From Azospirillum fermentarium (GTDB lineage: Bacteria > Pseudomonadota > Alphaproteobacteria > Azospirillales > Azospirillaceae), in assembly GCF_025961205.1 (NCBI RefSeq), contig NZ_JAOQNH010000002.1, positions 853,501-917,500 of the forward strand: DNA of 64,000 nucleotides, in the 5' to 3' direction. Position numbers and translations under genes: made by a program. The notes under the pieces were generated by a model. The model was given only the letters and a program-made list of their open reading frames with translations, ran no database searches and had not been told where the DNA came from. Positions 27,734 through 36,926 of this stretch are shown piece after piece; the stretch's first letter is position 1, and each line of letters starts with the position of its first letter.

Positions 27734-28867
27734 ATGACGGACGCTGGAACCAACGCAACCACCGCCACCGCCGCCCCGGATGTGCGTCTGGCGCTGATCG
27801 GTGCCGGGGCCATTGGGCGCATGCACATGGATGTTCTGGCCCGCGGCGGGTGCGGCACCCTGTGCGGCATCGCCGATCCCAGCGACTCGGCCCGCGACCT
27901 GGCGGCGCAGGCCGGCGTGCCGTGGTTCGCCGATCACCGCGACCTGCTGGAGTCCGTGCGACCCGACGGCGCGATCGTCGCCACGCCCAACGATTCCCAC
28001 GCGCCGGTGACGCTGGACTGCATCGCCCGCCGGGTGGCGGTGCTGGTGGAAAAGCCGGTGGCCGAAACGGTGGAGGCGGCGCGCACCATGGCCGCGGCGT
28101 CCAGTGCGGCGGGCGTGCCGGTGCTGGTCGGCCATCACCGCCGCCACAACCCGATCATCCGCCGCGCCCGCGCCGCCATTCAGGACGGGCTGCTGGGCCG
28201 CCCGGTCAGCGCCACCGTGATGGCGACCTTTCTGAAGGGCCAGTCCTATTTCTCCGCCGCGTGGCGGCGGCAGGCCGGCGGCGGGCCGGTGCTGATCAAC
28301 ATGATCCACGACATCGACCTGCTGCGCTTCCTGCTGGGCGAGATCGCCGAAGTCCACGCCATCCGCTCCAACGCCGTGCGCGGCTTCGACGTGGAGGACA
28401 CGGCGGCGGTGGTGTTCCGCATGCGCTCGGGCGTGCTGGCCACCGTCACCCTGTCCGACACCGCGGCCTGTCCGTGGAACTGGGATCTGCTGTCGGGGGA
28501 ATGGGATTCGCTGGTCAAGAGCGAGGGCGCCGATTCCCACTTCATCACCGGGACCGAGGGGTCGCTGACCCTGCCGCGCCTGACCTTCCACCATTACCGC
28601 GGGGTGACGGGGGAACCGGGGTGGCGCTCGCCGCTCAACACCGAAACCCTGCCGGTGGAGCACGGCAGCCCCTATTTCCTCCAGCTTCGCCATTTCGCCC
28701 GCGTGATCCGGGGAGAAGAGGCGCCGGTCATCACCGCCGCCGATGCCGCCCGCACGCTGGCCGCCGCCACCGCCGTGCTGACCGCGGCCGATTACGGGCC
28801 GCAGGTGTTCGCCGACGACGGGCTGTCCACCAGCCCCGCCGTGTTTGGAGAGCGGGTTTGCCTTTGA
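27734..28867 (+). CDS. Gfo/Idh/MocA-family oxidoreductase
   Basis: NAD(P)-dependent oxidoreductase of 377 aa. The N-terminal Rossmann fold reads LALIGAGAIGRMHMDVLARG and is followed by the family signature EKPVAE. The C-terminal substrate domain has GHHRRHNPIIRRARA and NMIHDIDLLRFLLGE. The ATG at 27734 (MTDAGTNATT) has a strong AAGGAGGAA site; an upstream in-frame ATG would overlap the operator. Family members oxidise cyclic polyols and sugars such as inositol or glucose-type substrates. It is first in the operon that continues to 34763. Confidence 0.9.
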   Translation: MTDAGTNATTATAAPDVRLALIGAGAIGRMHMDVLARGGCGTLCGIADPSDSARDLAAQAGVPWFADHRDLLESVRPDGAIVATPNDSHAPVTLDCIARRVAVLVEKPVAETVEAARTMAAASSAAGVPVLVGHHRRHNPIIRRARAAIQDGLLGRPVSATVMATFLKGQSYFSAAWRRQAGGGPVLINMIHDIDLLRFLLGEIAEVHAIRSNAVRGFDVEDTAAVVFRMRSGVLATVTLSDTAACPWNWDLLSGEWDSLVKSEGADSHFITGTEGSLTLPRLTFHHYRGVTGEPGWRSPLNTETLPVEHGSPYFLQLRHFARVIRGEEAPVITAADAARTLAAATAVLTAADYGPQVFADDGLSTSPAVFGERVCL

Positions 28868-28936
28868 CCGCCGCCTTGCGTTATCTGCCGGGAGCCCCCT
28901 TTCCGATCCCTCTGAACGAACAGGCAGGATTCAACC

Positions 28937-29812
28937 ATGGCGCGCACCTCCACCGATTCGACCCAGCCGGCCGCCCGCGACCGCAGCGGCATCCTCGACC
29001 GCGTTCTGGCGATCATCGAACTGCTGGCCAGCAACACCCAGGGGCTGCCGCTGCATGAAATCGCCGCCCGGCTGGACATCCCGCGCAGCGCCGCCCACCG
29101 GCTGCTGAACGACCTGATCGAACAGGGGTACGTGTGCCAGGACGGCGACCGCGGCGATTACATGCTGACGGCCAAGCTGGTCTCGCTCAGCTTCACCTAT
29201 CTGTCCGGGTGCGGGGTGGTCGATCTGGCCCAGCCGATCCTGGACCGGCTGGCGCTGAAGACGGGCGAACTGGTGCGGCTGTCGGTGGTGGACACCGACC
29301 GCCTGACCTGGGTCGCCAAGGCGCAAGGGGCGCGCACCGGCCTGCGCTATGACCCGGACATGGGGATGGAGGCGCCGCTCTACTGCACCGCGTCCGGCTT
29401 CGCATGGCTGTCGTGCCTGCCCGACGACGAGGCGATGGCGCTGATCGAGCGGCAGCGCGCCCGCATCCCCGACCATGACGAAGGCCCCAACCGCCCCCGC
29501 AGCGACGCCGAGATCCTGGAGCACCTGCACCAGACCCGGCAGCGCGGCTACAGCATGACCATCGAAACCTTCGCCGCCGGCATGAACGCCATGGCAGCAC
29601 CCGTGCGCCGCCGTGACACCGGGCAGGTGAAGGGTGCCATCAGCGTTGCCGGCCCGCACGTGCGGGTCAGCGAACAGCGTCTCCACGACATGGCCCCCGA
29701 CCTGCTGGCGGCGGCGGCGGAACTGGCCGCCACCGGCCTCGGTTCGCCGGCGTTCAGCCGTCCGCGGCGTGACCGCGACGGGGCCGACATCTTCATCGGA
29801 CCAACCCCATGA
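28937..29812 (+). CDS. IclR-family transcriptional regulator
   Basis: A 291-aa regulator with an N-terminal winged helix (RVLAIIELLASNTQGLPLHE, then DIPRSAAHRLLNDLIEQGYV, residues about 20-75) and a C-terminal effector domain (TGLRYDPDMGMEAPLYCTAS, then RQRGYSMTIETFAAGMNAMA). IclR proteins sense small organic acids and control catabolic genes. It sits inside the operon it probably regulates, 69 bp after the oxidoreductase, and overlaps the next flavoprotein gene by four bases (ATGA). The two boxes at 27645 and 27677 are its likely sites. Confidence 0.92.
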   Translation: MARTSTDSTQPAARDRSGILDRVLAIIELLASNTQGLPLHEIAARLDIPRSAAHRLLNDLIEQGYVCQDGDRGDYMLTAKLVSLSFTYLSGCGVVDLAQPILDRLALKTGELVRLSVVDTDRLTWVAKAQGARTGLRYDPDMGMEAPLYCTASGFAWLSCLPDDEAMALIERQRARIPDHDEGPNRPRSDAEILEHLHQTRQRGYSMTIETFAAGMNAMAAPVRRRDTGQVKGAISVAGPHVRVSEQRLHDMAPDLLAAAAELAATGLGSPAFSRPRRDRDGADIFIGPTP

Positions 29813-31548
29813 CCCTGCCCCCTGCTGTCTTAGCCTCTCTTCACGCCCCGCCCCCGCCCGACTGCGACGTTCTGGTGGTGGGGTCCGGGGCCGGCGGCCT
29901 GTCGGTCGCCGTCACCGCCGCGTGGCGCGGCCTGAACGTTCTGGTCGCCGAAAAGGAATCCGTGCTGGGCGGAACCACCGCCTGGTCCGGCGGCTGGCTG
30001 TGGATACCCCGAAACCCCCTGGCGGTTGAGGCCGGCATCCGCGAGGATGCGAGCGAACCGCGGCTCTACCTGCAATCCATCCTCGGCAACGCCTTCGACC
30101 CCGCCCGCATCGACGCCTTTCTCGAACACGGGCCAAGGATGGTGGCGTTCTTCCGCGAACACACGTCGGTGCAGTTCGTCGCCGGCAACGCCGTGCCCGA
30201 TTTCGACGATTCCATGCCGGGCTCGGCGAACGGCGGCCGGTCGGTGTGCGGCGCCCCGTTCGACGGGCGCGACCTGGGGCCGATGGTCCACGCGCTGCGC
30301 CGCCCGCCCGAGGAGATGACGCTGCGCGGCATGGGGCTGGCGTCGGGGGCCGACCTCTGGCACTTCCTCAACGCCCGCCGGTCGCTGCGCTCGGCGCTCT
30401 ACGCCGGCAAGCGGATCGGGCGCCACGCGCTCGACGTGGTGCGCCATGGCCGCGCCATGCAACTGGTGAACGGGGAGGCGCTGGCCGGACGCCTGCTGAA
30501 ATCGGCCCTGGATCTCAAGGTATCGTTCCGCACCGACGCCCCCGTGGTGCGGTTGCTGACCAACGACGACGGGTCGGTGCGCGGTGCCGTGCTGCGCACC
30601 CCCGGCGGCGAGCGGGAGGTGGTGGCCCGGCGCGGCGTGGTGCTGGCCGCCGGCGGCTTCCCCCACGACGCCGAACGGCGCCGTGCGCTCTACCCCCACG
30701 CCCCCACCGGGCGGGAACACTGGTCCGCCGCCCCGCCGTCCAACACCGGCGACGGGCTGCGGCTGGGCGAGACCGCCGGTGCGGCGGTGGACGACACCCT
30801 GTTCGACGCCGGGGCGTGGGCGCCGGTGTCGCGGGTGCCACGGGCCGACGGCAGCGTGATGAACTTCCCCCACCTGGTGGACCGCGGCAAGCCGGGGCTG
30901 ATCGCCGTCACCGCCGACGGACTCCGCTTCTCCAACGAAGCCAATTCCTACCACGCCTTCATGCGCGACTTCTTCCGCGCCGTCCGCCCGGAGCACGAGG
31001 CCGCGGCGTGGTTCATCTGCGACCATAAATTCCAGCGCCGCTACGGGCTGGGCGCCGCCAAGCCGTTCCCGGTGCCGCAGGGTCCGTTCCTGCGCTCAGG
31101 ATACCTCAAGCGCGGGTCCACCATCACCGAACTGGCGGCGGCCTGCGGCATCGACCCGGTGGGGCTGGCCGCCACCGTGACCAGCTACAACCGCCACGCC
31201 CACGACGGGCACGATCCCGTGTTCCACCGCGGGGAATCGGCCTACAACCGCGCCCAGGGCGACCCGGCCAACCTGCCCAACCCCTGCGTGGCGCCCATCG
31301 AGACCGGCCCGTTCTACGCCGTGAAGATGGTGCCGGGCAGCCTGGGCACCTTCAGCGGCCTGCGCACCGACGAAAACGCCCGCGTGCTGGACGGGGCGGG
31401 GGCGCCGATCCCCGGCCTCTACGCCGCCGGCAACGACCTGTCCAGCATCATGGGCGGCCATTACCCCAGCGGCGGCATCACGCTCGGCCCCGCCATGACC
31501 TTCGGCTATCTGGCGGCCCTGCACATGAGCGGCACCGCCGCCGCCTGA
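29809..31548 (+). CDS. KstD-like FAD-dependent dehydrogenase (paralogue 2)
   Basis: Flavoprotein, 579 aa, homologous to those at 20078 and 38845. FAD fold: VLVVGSGAGGLSVAVTAAWRG; then GGTTAWSGGWLWIPRNP; C-terminal motif LYAAGNDLSSIMGGHYPSGG followed by ITLGPAMTFGYLA. Central segment FRTDAPVVRLLTNDDG and VVLAAGGFPHDAERR are typical of the 3-ketosteroid dehydrogenase/fumarate reductase group. Translation is coupled to iclR by a four-base overlap. Absence of haem-binding CxxCH motifs argues against a periplasmic fumarate reductase. Substrate unknown. Confidence 0.88.
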   Translation: MTLPPAVLASLHAPPPPDCDVLVVGSGAGGLSVAVTAAWRGLNVLVAEKESVLGGTTAWSGGWLWIPRNPLAVEAGIREDASEPRLYLQSILGNAFDPARIDAFLEHGPRMVAFFREHTSVQFVAGNAVPDFDDSMPGSANGGRSVCGAPFDGRDLGPMVHALRRPPEEMTLRGMGLASGADLWHFLNARRSLRSALYAGKRIGRHALDVVRHGRAMQLVNGEALAGRLLKSALDLKVSFRTDAPVVRLLTNDDGSVRGAVLRTPGGEREVVARRGVVLAAGGFPHDAERRRALYPHAPTGREHWSAAPPSNTGDGLRLGETAGAAVDDTLFDAGAWAPVSRVPRADGSVMNFPHLVDRGKPGLIAVTADGLRFSNEANSYHAFMRDFFRAVRPEHEAAAWFICDHKFQRRYGLGAAKPFPVPQGPFLRSGYLKRGSTITELAAACGIDPVGLAATVTSYNRHAHDGHDPVFHRGESAYNRAQGDPANLPNPCVAPIETGPFYAVKMVPGSLGTFSGLRTDENARVLDGAGAPIPGLYAAGNDLSSIMGGHYPSGGITLGPAMTFGYLAALHMSGTAAA

Positions 31549-31582
31549 CCCACCCCGATTTCCTGAAAAAACGAGGATTCCC

Positions 31583-32197
31583 ATGGAACGCTATGAATTG
31601 GCGACGCTCACCGTCAACCTCGGATCCGCAATCAAAGCTGGTGAAAATGCCGCAGAATTCTGCAAAAGCGGAGAGGCCGGCGGCAATTTCCTCGGTTGCT
31701 GGGTGACCGAGATCGGCAAGCTCAACCAGATTTTCGTGCTGCGCGGTTTCCAGACCGCCGCCGAGGCCGACGCCGAGCGCCGCCGCACGCTCTTGCACAG
31801 CAACCCGTTCCACAGCGCCGACCTCATGACCGGCCTGACCCTGGAAAGCATGATCCCCTTCCCCGATCTGCCGCCGGTGGAGCCGGGCGCCTTCGGCCCG
31901 ATCTATGAGTTCCGCACCTATGTGCTGAAGCACGGCGGCATCGCGCCGACGCTGGAAGGCTGGGCGGAAAAGCTGCCGGCCCGCACCGCCATGTCCAAGC
32001 TGCTGCTGGCCATGTACCCGGTGGACGGTTCCCCCCGCATCACGCACATCTGGCCGTGGGCCAGCCTGGAAGAGCGGGCGCGCATCCGGGCGGAATCGGT
32101 GAAGGTCGGCGCATGGCCGCCCAAGAGTGCCGTGTGGGTCAGCCCGGACATGACCTCCACCATCGCCCTGCCCCACGCCGTGTCCCCCCTGACCTGA
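31583..32197 (+). CDS. NIPSNAP-family protein, two-domain
   Basis: A 204-aa protein with two ferredoxin-like NIPSNAP halves. The second has the family motif IYEFRTYVLKHGGIAP and the end VWVSPDMTSTIALP; the first (ELATLTVNLGSAIKAGE) is more divergent. Members of this dimeric alpha/beta-barrel group act as small cofactor-free enzymes or accessory proteins and recur in degradation clusters. It lies 34 bp after the flavoprotein. The shorter NIPSNAP gene at 38516 also borders a KstD-like gene, so the association repeats within this window. Confidence 0.82.
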   Translation: MERYELATLTVNLGSAIKAGENAAEFCKSGEAGGNFLGCWVTEIGKLNQIFVLRGFQTAAEADAERRRTLLHSNPFHSADLMTGLTLESMIPFPDLPPVEPGAFGPIYEFRTYVLKHGGIAPTLEGWAEKLPARTAMSKLLLAMYPVDGSPRITHIWPWASLEERARIRAESVKVGAWPPKSAVWVSPDMTSTIALPHAVSPLT

Positions 32198-32211
32198 ACG
32201 GAGCGCCGGCC

Positions 32212-33030
32212 ATGGCCCCCATCTTTTCCCTGGCCCATCTGACGGTGCTGGATCTGGCCCCGCCGCAGATGGTCGCCCTTGCCGCCCGCGTCGGGTATCA
32301 GGCCATCGGCGTGCGCCTGCTGCCGGCCACGCCGGGCGGTGCCGCCTATCTGCTGGACGATCCCGCCATGCTGCGGGAGACGATCAAGGCGTCGGAGGAC
32401 ACCGGCGTCAAGATCTTCGATCTGGAGATCATCCGGCTGGAGCCGGCGACCGACGTGTCGTCCTTCGGGAAGTTCTTCGAGACCGGGGCGGCGCTGGGGG
32501 CCAAGGCCATCCTGACCGCCGGCAACGATCCCGATGAGGCGCGGCTGACCGACACCTACGCCGCCTTCTGCGATGCCGCCGCCCCCTATGGGCTGACGGC
32601 GGATCTGGAATTCATGCCGTGGACGGACGTGCGCGACCTCGCCACCGCCATCCGCATCGTCAAGGCCGCCGATCGGCCCAACGGCGGCATTCTGGTGGAC
32701 GCCCTGCACTTCGACCGTTCCGACAGCCGGCTGGAGGATCTGACCGGCCTGCCGCGGTCCTGGCTGCACTACGCCCAGATGTGCGACGCCCCGGCGGAAA
32801 AGCCGGCGACGGTGGAACAGATGATCCACACCGCGCGGGCCGAGCGTCTGTTCCCCGGTGACGGCGGCATCGACCTGCCGGCCATCTGGGAACGGCTGCC
32901 GTCGGACCTGCCGGTCAGCCTGGAAATCCCCACCGACACCCTGGCCCGCACCGTCGGTCACGAGGAGCGCATCCGCCGCGCCCTGACCGCGGCGAAAGCG
33001 GTGCTGGCCCAAGTCCCGGAAAGGGTGTGA
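32212..33030 (+). CDS. TIM-barrel sugar isomerase/epimerase-like enzyme
   Basis: A 272-aa member of the xylose-isomerase-like/AP-endonuclease-2 TIM-barrel family. It starts MAPIFSLAHLTVLDLAPPQM after CGGAG. Likely metal ligands are the acids and histidines in FDLEIIRLEP, ADLEFMPWTD, VDALHFDRS and LHYAQMCD. This family includes inosose and hydroxypyruvate isomerases and bacterial 3-dehydroshikimate dehydratases. With a shikimate-dehydrogenase-like gene nearby, a dehydratase or isomerase on a cyclitol-like ring is possible. That link is inference. Confidence 0.83.
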   Translation: MAPIFSLAHLTVLDLAPPQMVALAARVGYQAIGVRLLPATPGGAAYLLDDPAMLRETIKASEDTGVKIFDLEIIRLEPATDVSSFGKFFETGAALGAKAILTAGNDPDEARLTDTYAAFCDAAAPYGLTADLEFMPWTDVRDLATAIRIVKAADRPNGGILVDALHFDRSDSRLEDLTGLPRSWLHYAQMCDAPAEKPATVEQMIHTARAERLFPGDGGIDLPAIWERLPSDLPVSLEIPTDTLARTVGHEERIRRALTAAKAVLAQVPERV

Positions 33031-33034
33031 GGCC

Positions 33035-33850
33035 ATGACCATCAAGACCCTGCTGGTCCATCTGGACCACGACGACCCGTCGGCGCGGCTGGATCTGGCC
33101 GTGTCGCTGGCCCGCCGGCACGACGCCCGCCTGATCGGCCTGTTCGCCGAACGGGCCAAGGCCCACACGGTGGGGGTGGTGGCCCATTGGCCCACCCCCG
33201 CCTACCGCGCCGCCTCCGCCGACAGCCGCGCCCGGTTCGAGGCCGCCACCGCGGGCCTCCGCGCCCAATGGCGGGACGCCGACCGCGGCGGTGCGGCGGA
33301 GGTGATCCGCGCCGTCAGCGCCGCCGCCCACACCGCCGATCTGGTGATCCTGGCCCAGGACGCCGGCGATGGGCAGCACCACGCCGCCGCCCCCACCGGC
33401 ATGGCGGAACAGGTGGTGCTGAACGCCGGGCGCCCGGCGCTGGTGATCCCCGGCTCGGGCCGCTTCACCGAGGTGGGCCGCCGCCCGCTCATCGCCTGGA
33501 ACAACAGCCGCGAGGCGGCGCGGGCGGTGCGCGATTCCCTGCCCCTGCTCCGCGGTGCGGACGAGGTGGTGGTGGTGTCGTTCGCCGGCAAGGACGGCGG
33601 GGAGGACGACGGCGGGTCCGCCGACTGCCTGGCCTATCTCGCCGACCACGGCATCGCCGCCCGCGCCGAACGGCTGGTGGTCGAGGGGGTGGGCGTGATG
33701 GACATGCTGCTGAGCCGGGTGTCCGACTGCGGTGCCGACCTCTTGGTGATGGGCGGGCACGGGCATTACGCCTTCCCCCACCTGCCGCGTGGCAACGGCG
33801 CGCGCCATGTGCTGACCCACATGACCGTACCCGTCCTGATGTCCAACTGA
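33035..33850 (+). CDS. Universal stress protein, tandem UspA domains
   Basis: A 271-aa cytoplasmic protein with two UspA folds. The N-terminal strand is IKTLLVHLDHDDPSARLDLA. The second domain has LIAWNNSREAARAV and ends with the signature GGHGHYAFPHLPRGNGARHV, a G-x2-G-x9-G-type nucleotide motif. It sits four bases after the TIM-barrel gene and 13 bases before the epimerase, so it is embedded in the operon. Why a stress protein is carried in a catabolic operon is not clear; protection from a reactive intermediate is a guess. Confidence 0.86.
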   Translation: MTIKTLLVHLDHDDPSARLDLAVSLARRHDARLIGLFAERAKAHTVGVVAHWPTPAYRAASADSRARFEAATAGLRAQWRDADRGGAAEVIRAVSAAAHTADLVILAQDAGDGQHHAAAPTGMAEQVVLNAGRPALVIPGSGRFTEVGRRPLIAWNNSREAARAVRDSLPLLRGADEVVVVSFAGKDGGEDDGGSADCLAYLADHGIAARAERLVVEGVGVMDMLLSRVSDCGADLLVMGGHGHYAFPHLPRGNGARHVLTHMTVPVLMSN

Positions 33851-33863
33851 GGGAGGGAATCCC

Positions 33864-34763
33864 GTGCGCGTTCTCGTCACCGGCGGCAACGGCTTCATGG
33901 GCGCGTGGATCATCCGCCGCCTGCTGGCCCGCGGCTGCCACGTCCGGGTGTTCGACCAGACCGAAGACCGCCGGCTGGTGGACGCCGTGGCCGGCCACGG
34001 CGCCGCCCACGGCGTCACCCATGGGGTCTCATGGCACACGGGCGACATCGCCCGAAGCGCCGACGTGGCCGCCGCCATGGACGGCTGCGGCGGGGTGGTC
34101 CATCTGGCCGGGGTGCTGACGCCGTTCTGCGCCGCCGACCCGGTGCGGGGAGCGGAAATCAACCTGATCGGCACGCTGAACGTGTTCGACGCCGCCATCG
34201 CCCACGGGCTGGACCGGGTGATCTACACCAGCAGCGCCGGGGTGTTCGGCCCCGACGATCCGGTCAACCCGGCACCGGCCAGCCACTACGGCGCCTTCAA
34301 GCTGGCGTGCGAGGGCAGCGCACGCGCCTATTGGACCGGGCGGGGGATGCCCAGCGTCGGCTTCCGCCCCTTCATCGTCTATGGGCCGGGGCGGGAAACC
34401 GGGGTCAGCGCCGGCCCGACGCTCGCCTGCCGCGCCGCGGCACAGGGGGAGAGTTATACCATCCCCTTCACCGGCACCGTCGGCATGGTCTATGTGGAGG
34501 ATGTGGCCGCGGCCTATGAATCCGCCCTGTTCGGCCCCTGCACCGGCGCCCGCGTGGTCAATCTGGCGGGCGAACCGGCCTCCATGGACACCATCGTCGC
34601 CCTGATCCGGGACCAGATCCCGGACGCCGCCCTTTCCTGCGCCGGGCCGCCGCTGCCCATCACCCCCGGCGTGGTCTCCGACCCGATGGATGCACCCGCG
34701 ACCCCGCTTGCCGAGGGTCTGGCCCGCACCATCGCCTTCTACCGACAGGTGGCTGCGCACTGA
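33864..34763 (+). CDS. NAD(P)-dependent epimerase/dehydratase (extended SDR)
   Basis: A 299-aa extended short-chain dehydrogenase. The cofactor motif is TGGNGFMGAW near residue 6, the active-site pair is TSSAGVFG and YGAFK, and the substrate region reads RPFIVYGPGRETG. The GTG start at 33864 follows GGGAGGG. It is the last gene of the plus-strand operon; no terminator-like stem with a T-run was found just after it. It could epimerise a sugar or reduce a ketone; the sequence does not decide. Confidence 0.87.
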   Translation: MRVLVTGGNGFMGAWIIRRLLARGCHVRVFDQTEDRRLVDAVAGHGAAHGVTHGVSWHTGDIARSADVAAAMDGCGGVVHLAGVLTPFCAADPVRGAEINLIGTLNVFDAAIAHGLDRVIYTSSAGVFGPDDPVNPAPASHYGAFKLACEGSARAYWTGRGMPSVGFRPFIVYGPGRETGVSAGPTLACRAAAQGESYTIPFTGTVGMVYVEDVAAAYESALFGPCTGARVVNLAGEPASMDTIVALIRDQIPDAALSCAGPPLPITPGVVSDPMDAPATPLAEGLARTIAFYRQVAAH

Positions 34764-35190
34764 CGTCCACGCGCCACCAACCTTGCCCCCGTCCCGGCGC
34801 GGTTCCCCGGCTGCCCCGTCTCCTCCCTGGGGACAGCCTGGGCCCTCCCCGCGCGCTACCGGGACGGGGGCATTTTTCTGTGATGGCATTGCTGCATTCA
34901 AATGAATGAAAGAGACTGCATAGCTCACGAAAGCAATACGACAGATCATGCTCCTGTAGCATTACTATGATAAATGCATAGATCATCAATCGAAAGATTG
35001 ATAAGGATCTCTATGACTTGAGAATCGTCTAGACTCTCAAGCCACATCGATATATAAACGGCATTATAAAATAAAAATTCATAGATAGCACATAATGGGT
35101 AATGCCCATTATTTTTGCGATGTGGCTGAAGTCCACTCTTGATCGACTTTTAAACGTGCCTTCTCCACCGCAGAAATCAGGAGCCTGACA
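34764..35190. other. AT-rich, inverted-repeat-rich spacer before the chemoreceptor
   Basis: No gene is supported. The left 110 bp are GC-rich like the neighbours; from about 34885 the base composition turns AT-rich, unlike the rest of the window. Several perfect dyads occur: ATCAATC-GAAA-GATTGAT (34985-35002), flanked by AGATC/GATCT; TTGAGA/TCTCAA (35018-35023, 35035-35040) around the palindrome GTCTAGAC; ATAATGGG/CCCATTAT (35092-35099, 35105-35112) followed by four T; and a long-range pair AGCCACATCG (35040-35049) with CGATGTGGCT (35118-35127). It may be a structured leader, a stack of operators, or a scar of transfer. Confidence 0.7.
35092..35116 (+). terminator. Terminator-like hairpin upstream of the chemoreceptor
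   Basis: An 8-bp stem (ATAATGGG with CCCATTAT), a five-base loop and a run of T follow the intrinsic terminator pattern, though the stem is AT-rich. It lies about 75 bp upstream of the chemoreceptor ATG and is enclosed by the long-range repeat 35040/35127. It could terminate upstream read-through or act as an attenuator. Confidence 0.4.
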
Positions 35191-36876
35191 ATGGAAACCT
35201 TCAAGAATTGGCCGCTTCCCAAGAAGCTCCTTGTCGTGTTTTCATTTTTGGTTTCAATATCGCTGGCTGTTTCTCTGACAACTTACGCCAATTTATCAAG
35301 TATTGAGAAATCAAATAATTGGAATAGCCACAGCCATGAAGTCTTGGAAACAAGCGAGAAAGCCATTTCCTTCATAATAGACCAGGAAACTGGCCTTCGT
35401 GGATACATCATAGCAGGAAACGAAAAATTTCTTGATCCGTATTTGTCTGGGCGTCAGAATTTCTCGAAATCTTTTGAACGTTTGAAAGACCTGACATCCG
35501 ACAACCCCCTTCAGCAGCAACGGCTGAACGACATCCGCGGTCATGTCGAAAAATGGTGGTCCGATATTGCGGAGCGGGAAATATCGCTGATGGCGAAGCC
35601 CGAAACCCGCCCGCAGGCCAGCGCGCTGGAGGCGTCGGGCGCCGGCAAGGCATACATGGATTCCATCCGTGAAATCTTGAACACCTTCGACGATGCCGAG
35701 CGGGCCTTGCTCCAGAAACGGGCCGAGGAACAAGCCCGTGCCTTTTCGCTGTGCTACACGTTCAATCTGCTTGGCGGCGGCATCCTGCTCGTCATGGCCG
35801 CCGGCATGGGCTTCCTGCTCACGCGCAGCATTGCCACACCGATCCGCACCATGACGGCGATCATGAAGGAATTGGCCGCCGGCAACGACAACGTGGATGT
35901 TCCCGGCCTGGGCCGCCGCGACGAGGTGGGCACCATGGCGCAGGCGGTCGAGGTCTTCAAAAGAAACGCCATCGAACGCAGCGCCCTGGAGGAACGGGAA
36001 AGGCAGGAACAGGCCCGGCGTGCGGAACGGGCCCGGACCATCGAAACCCTGACGGCGCGCTTCGACAAGACCGTGACGGAAACCCTGGGCGTCGTGGCCG
36101 GGGCCAGCACCGAGCTTGAGGCGACGGCCACATCCCTGTCCTCCACGGCGGGGCATTCCACCGCGCAGGCCACCGCCGTGGCCGCCGCCGCCGAACAGAC
36201 GTCGGCGAATGTTCAGACCGTCGCCACCGCAACCGAAGAGCTGTCCTCGTCCATCCGGGAAATTGCCCGCCAGATCGCCGAAGCCGCCTCAATCTCCGAG
36301 GAGGCATCGAGCAAGGCCGCCGTCACCAACCAGCTGGTGACCAGCCTGGCGGCCGCCGCCGACCGGATCGGCGAGGTGGTCCGGCTGATCAACGACATCG
36401 CCAGCCAGACCAACCTGTTGGCGCTGAACGCCACCATCGAGGCCGCCCGCGCCGGCGAGGCCGGAAAGGGGTTCGCCGTGGTGGCCAACGAGGTGAAGAA
36501 TCTGGCCAACCAGACGGCACGGGCCACCGACGACATCAGCCAGCAGGTGACGGCGGTGCAGGAGGAAACCCGCAACACCGTTGCCGCCATTCAGGACATC
36601 TCCACCACCATCGAGCAGATCCGGCGGATCTCCACCGGCATTTCCTCGGCCATCGAGGAACAGGGGGCCGCCACCGCCGAAATCGCCCGCAACGTGCAGC
36701 AGGCGGCCCAGGGAACCCAGCAGGTGAGCAGCAACATCGACGGCGTTTCGCAAAGCGCCGCCGCCACCGGCACGGCGGCCCAGCAGGTTCTGTCCTCCGC
36801 CGGCCAATTGTCCAAGAACGCCGACCACCTGCAGCGCGAGGTCGAGGAATTCCTCACATCGGTGCGGGCGGTCTGA
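35191..36876 (+). CDS. Methyl-accepting chemotaxis protein with CHASE3-like sensor
   Basis: A 561-aa membrane chemoreceptor. Helix 1 is about residues 10-30 ([17 protein letters not shown]). A periplasmic CHASE3-like four-helix domain follows ([20 protein letters not shown]). Helix 2 is about 190-210, then HAMP ([18 protein letters not shown]). The signalling domain has the conserved hairpin tip [20 protein letters not shown]. No CheR-binding pentapeptide ends the protein (TSVRAV). It would pass its signal to CheA/CheW encoded elsewhere. The first about 370 bases are clearly AT-richer than the rest of the gene, as is the upstream spacer, suggesting a transferred sensor half. Its ligand is unknown. 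Confidence 0.93.
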   Translation: METFKNWPLPKKLLVVFSFLVSISLAVSLTTYANLSSIEKSNNWNSHSHEVLETSEKAISFIIDQETGLRGYIIAGNEKFLDPYLSGRQNFSKSFERLKDLTSDNPLQQQRLNDIRGHVEKWWSDIAEREISLMAKPETRPQASALEASGAGKAYMDSIREILNTFDDAERALLQKRAEEQARAFSLCYTFNLLGGGILLVMAAGMGFLLTRSIATPIRTMTAIMKELAAGNDNVDVPGLGRRDEVGTMAQAVEVFKRNAIERSALEERERQEQARRAERARTIETLTARFDKTVTETLGVVAGASTELEATATSLSSTAGHSTAQATAVAAAAEQTSANVQTVATATEELSSSIREIARQIAEAASISEEASSKAAVTNQLVTSLAAAADRIGEVVRLINDIASQTNLLALNATIEAARAGEAGKGFAVVANEVKNLANQTARATDDISQQVTAVQEETRNTVAAIQDISTTIEQIRRISTGISSAIEEQGAATAEIARNVQQAAQGTQQVSSNIDGVSQSAAATGTAAQQVLSSAGQLSKNADHLQREVEEFLTSVRAV

Positions 36877-36877
36877 G

Positions 36878-36921
36878 GCGGCTTCTTCGGGGCGCCCGTC
36901 ACGGCACCCCGAAGAAGCCGC
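36878..36921. terminator. Bidirectional terminator hairpin between convergent genes
   Basis: A 15-bp perfect stem (GCGGCTTCTTCGGGG at 36878-36892 with its complement at 36907-36921) lies between the convergent chemoreceptor and SDR genes. No long T-run is present, but the stem strength and position suit termination in both directions. Confidence 0.75.
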
Positions 36922-36926
36922 ATGCC

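Noticed and set aside
34885..35190. A c-di-GMP (GEMM) riboswitch before the chemoreceptor
   Set aside because: Such riboswitches do precede chemoreceptor genes, but the conserved core bases and tetraloop receptor were not found.
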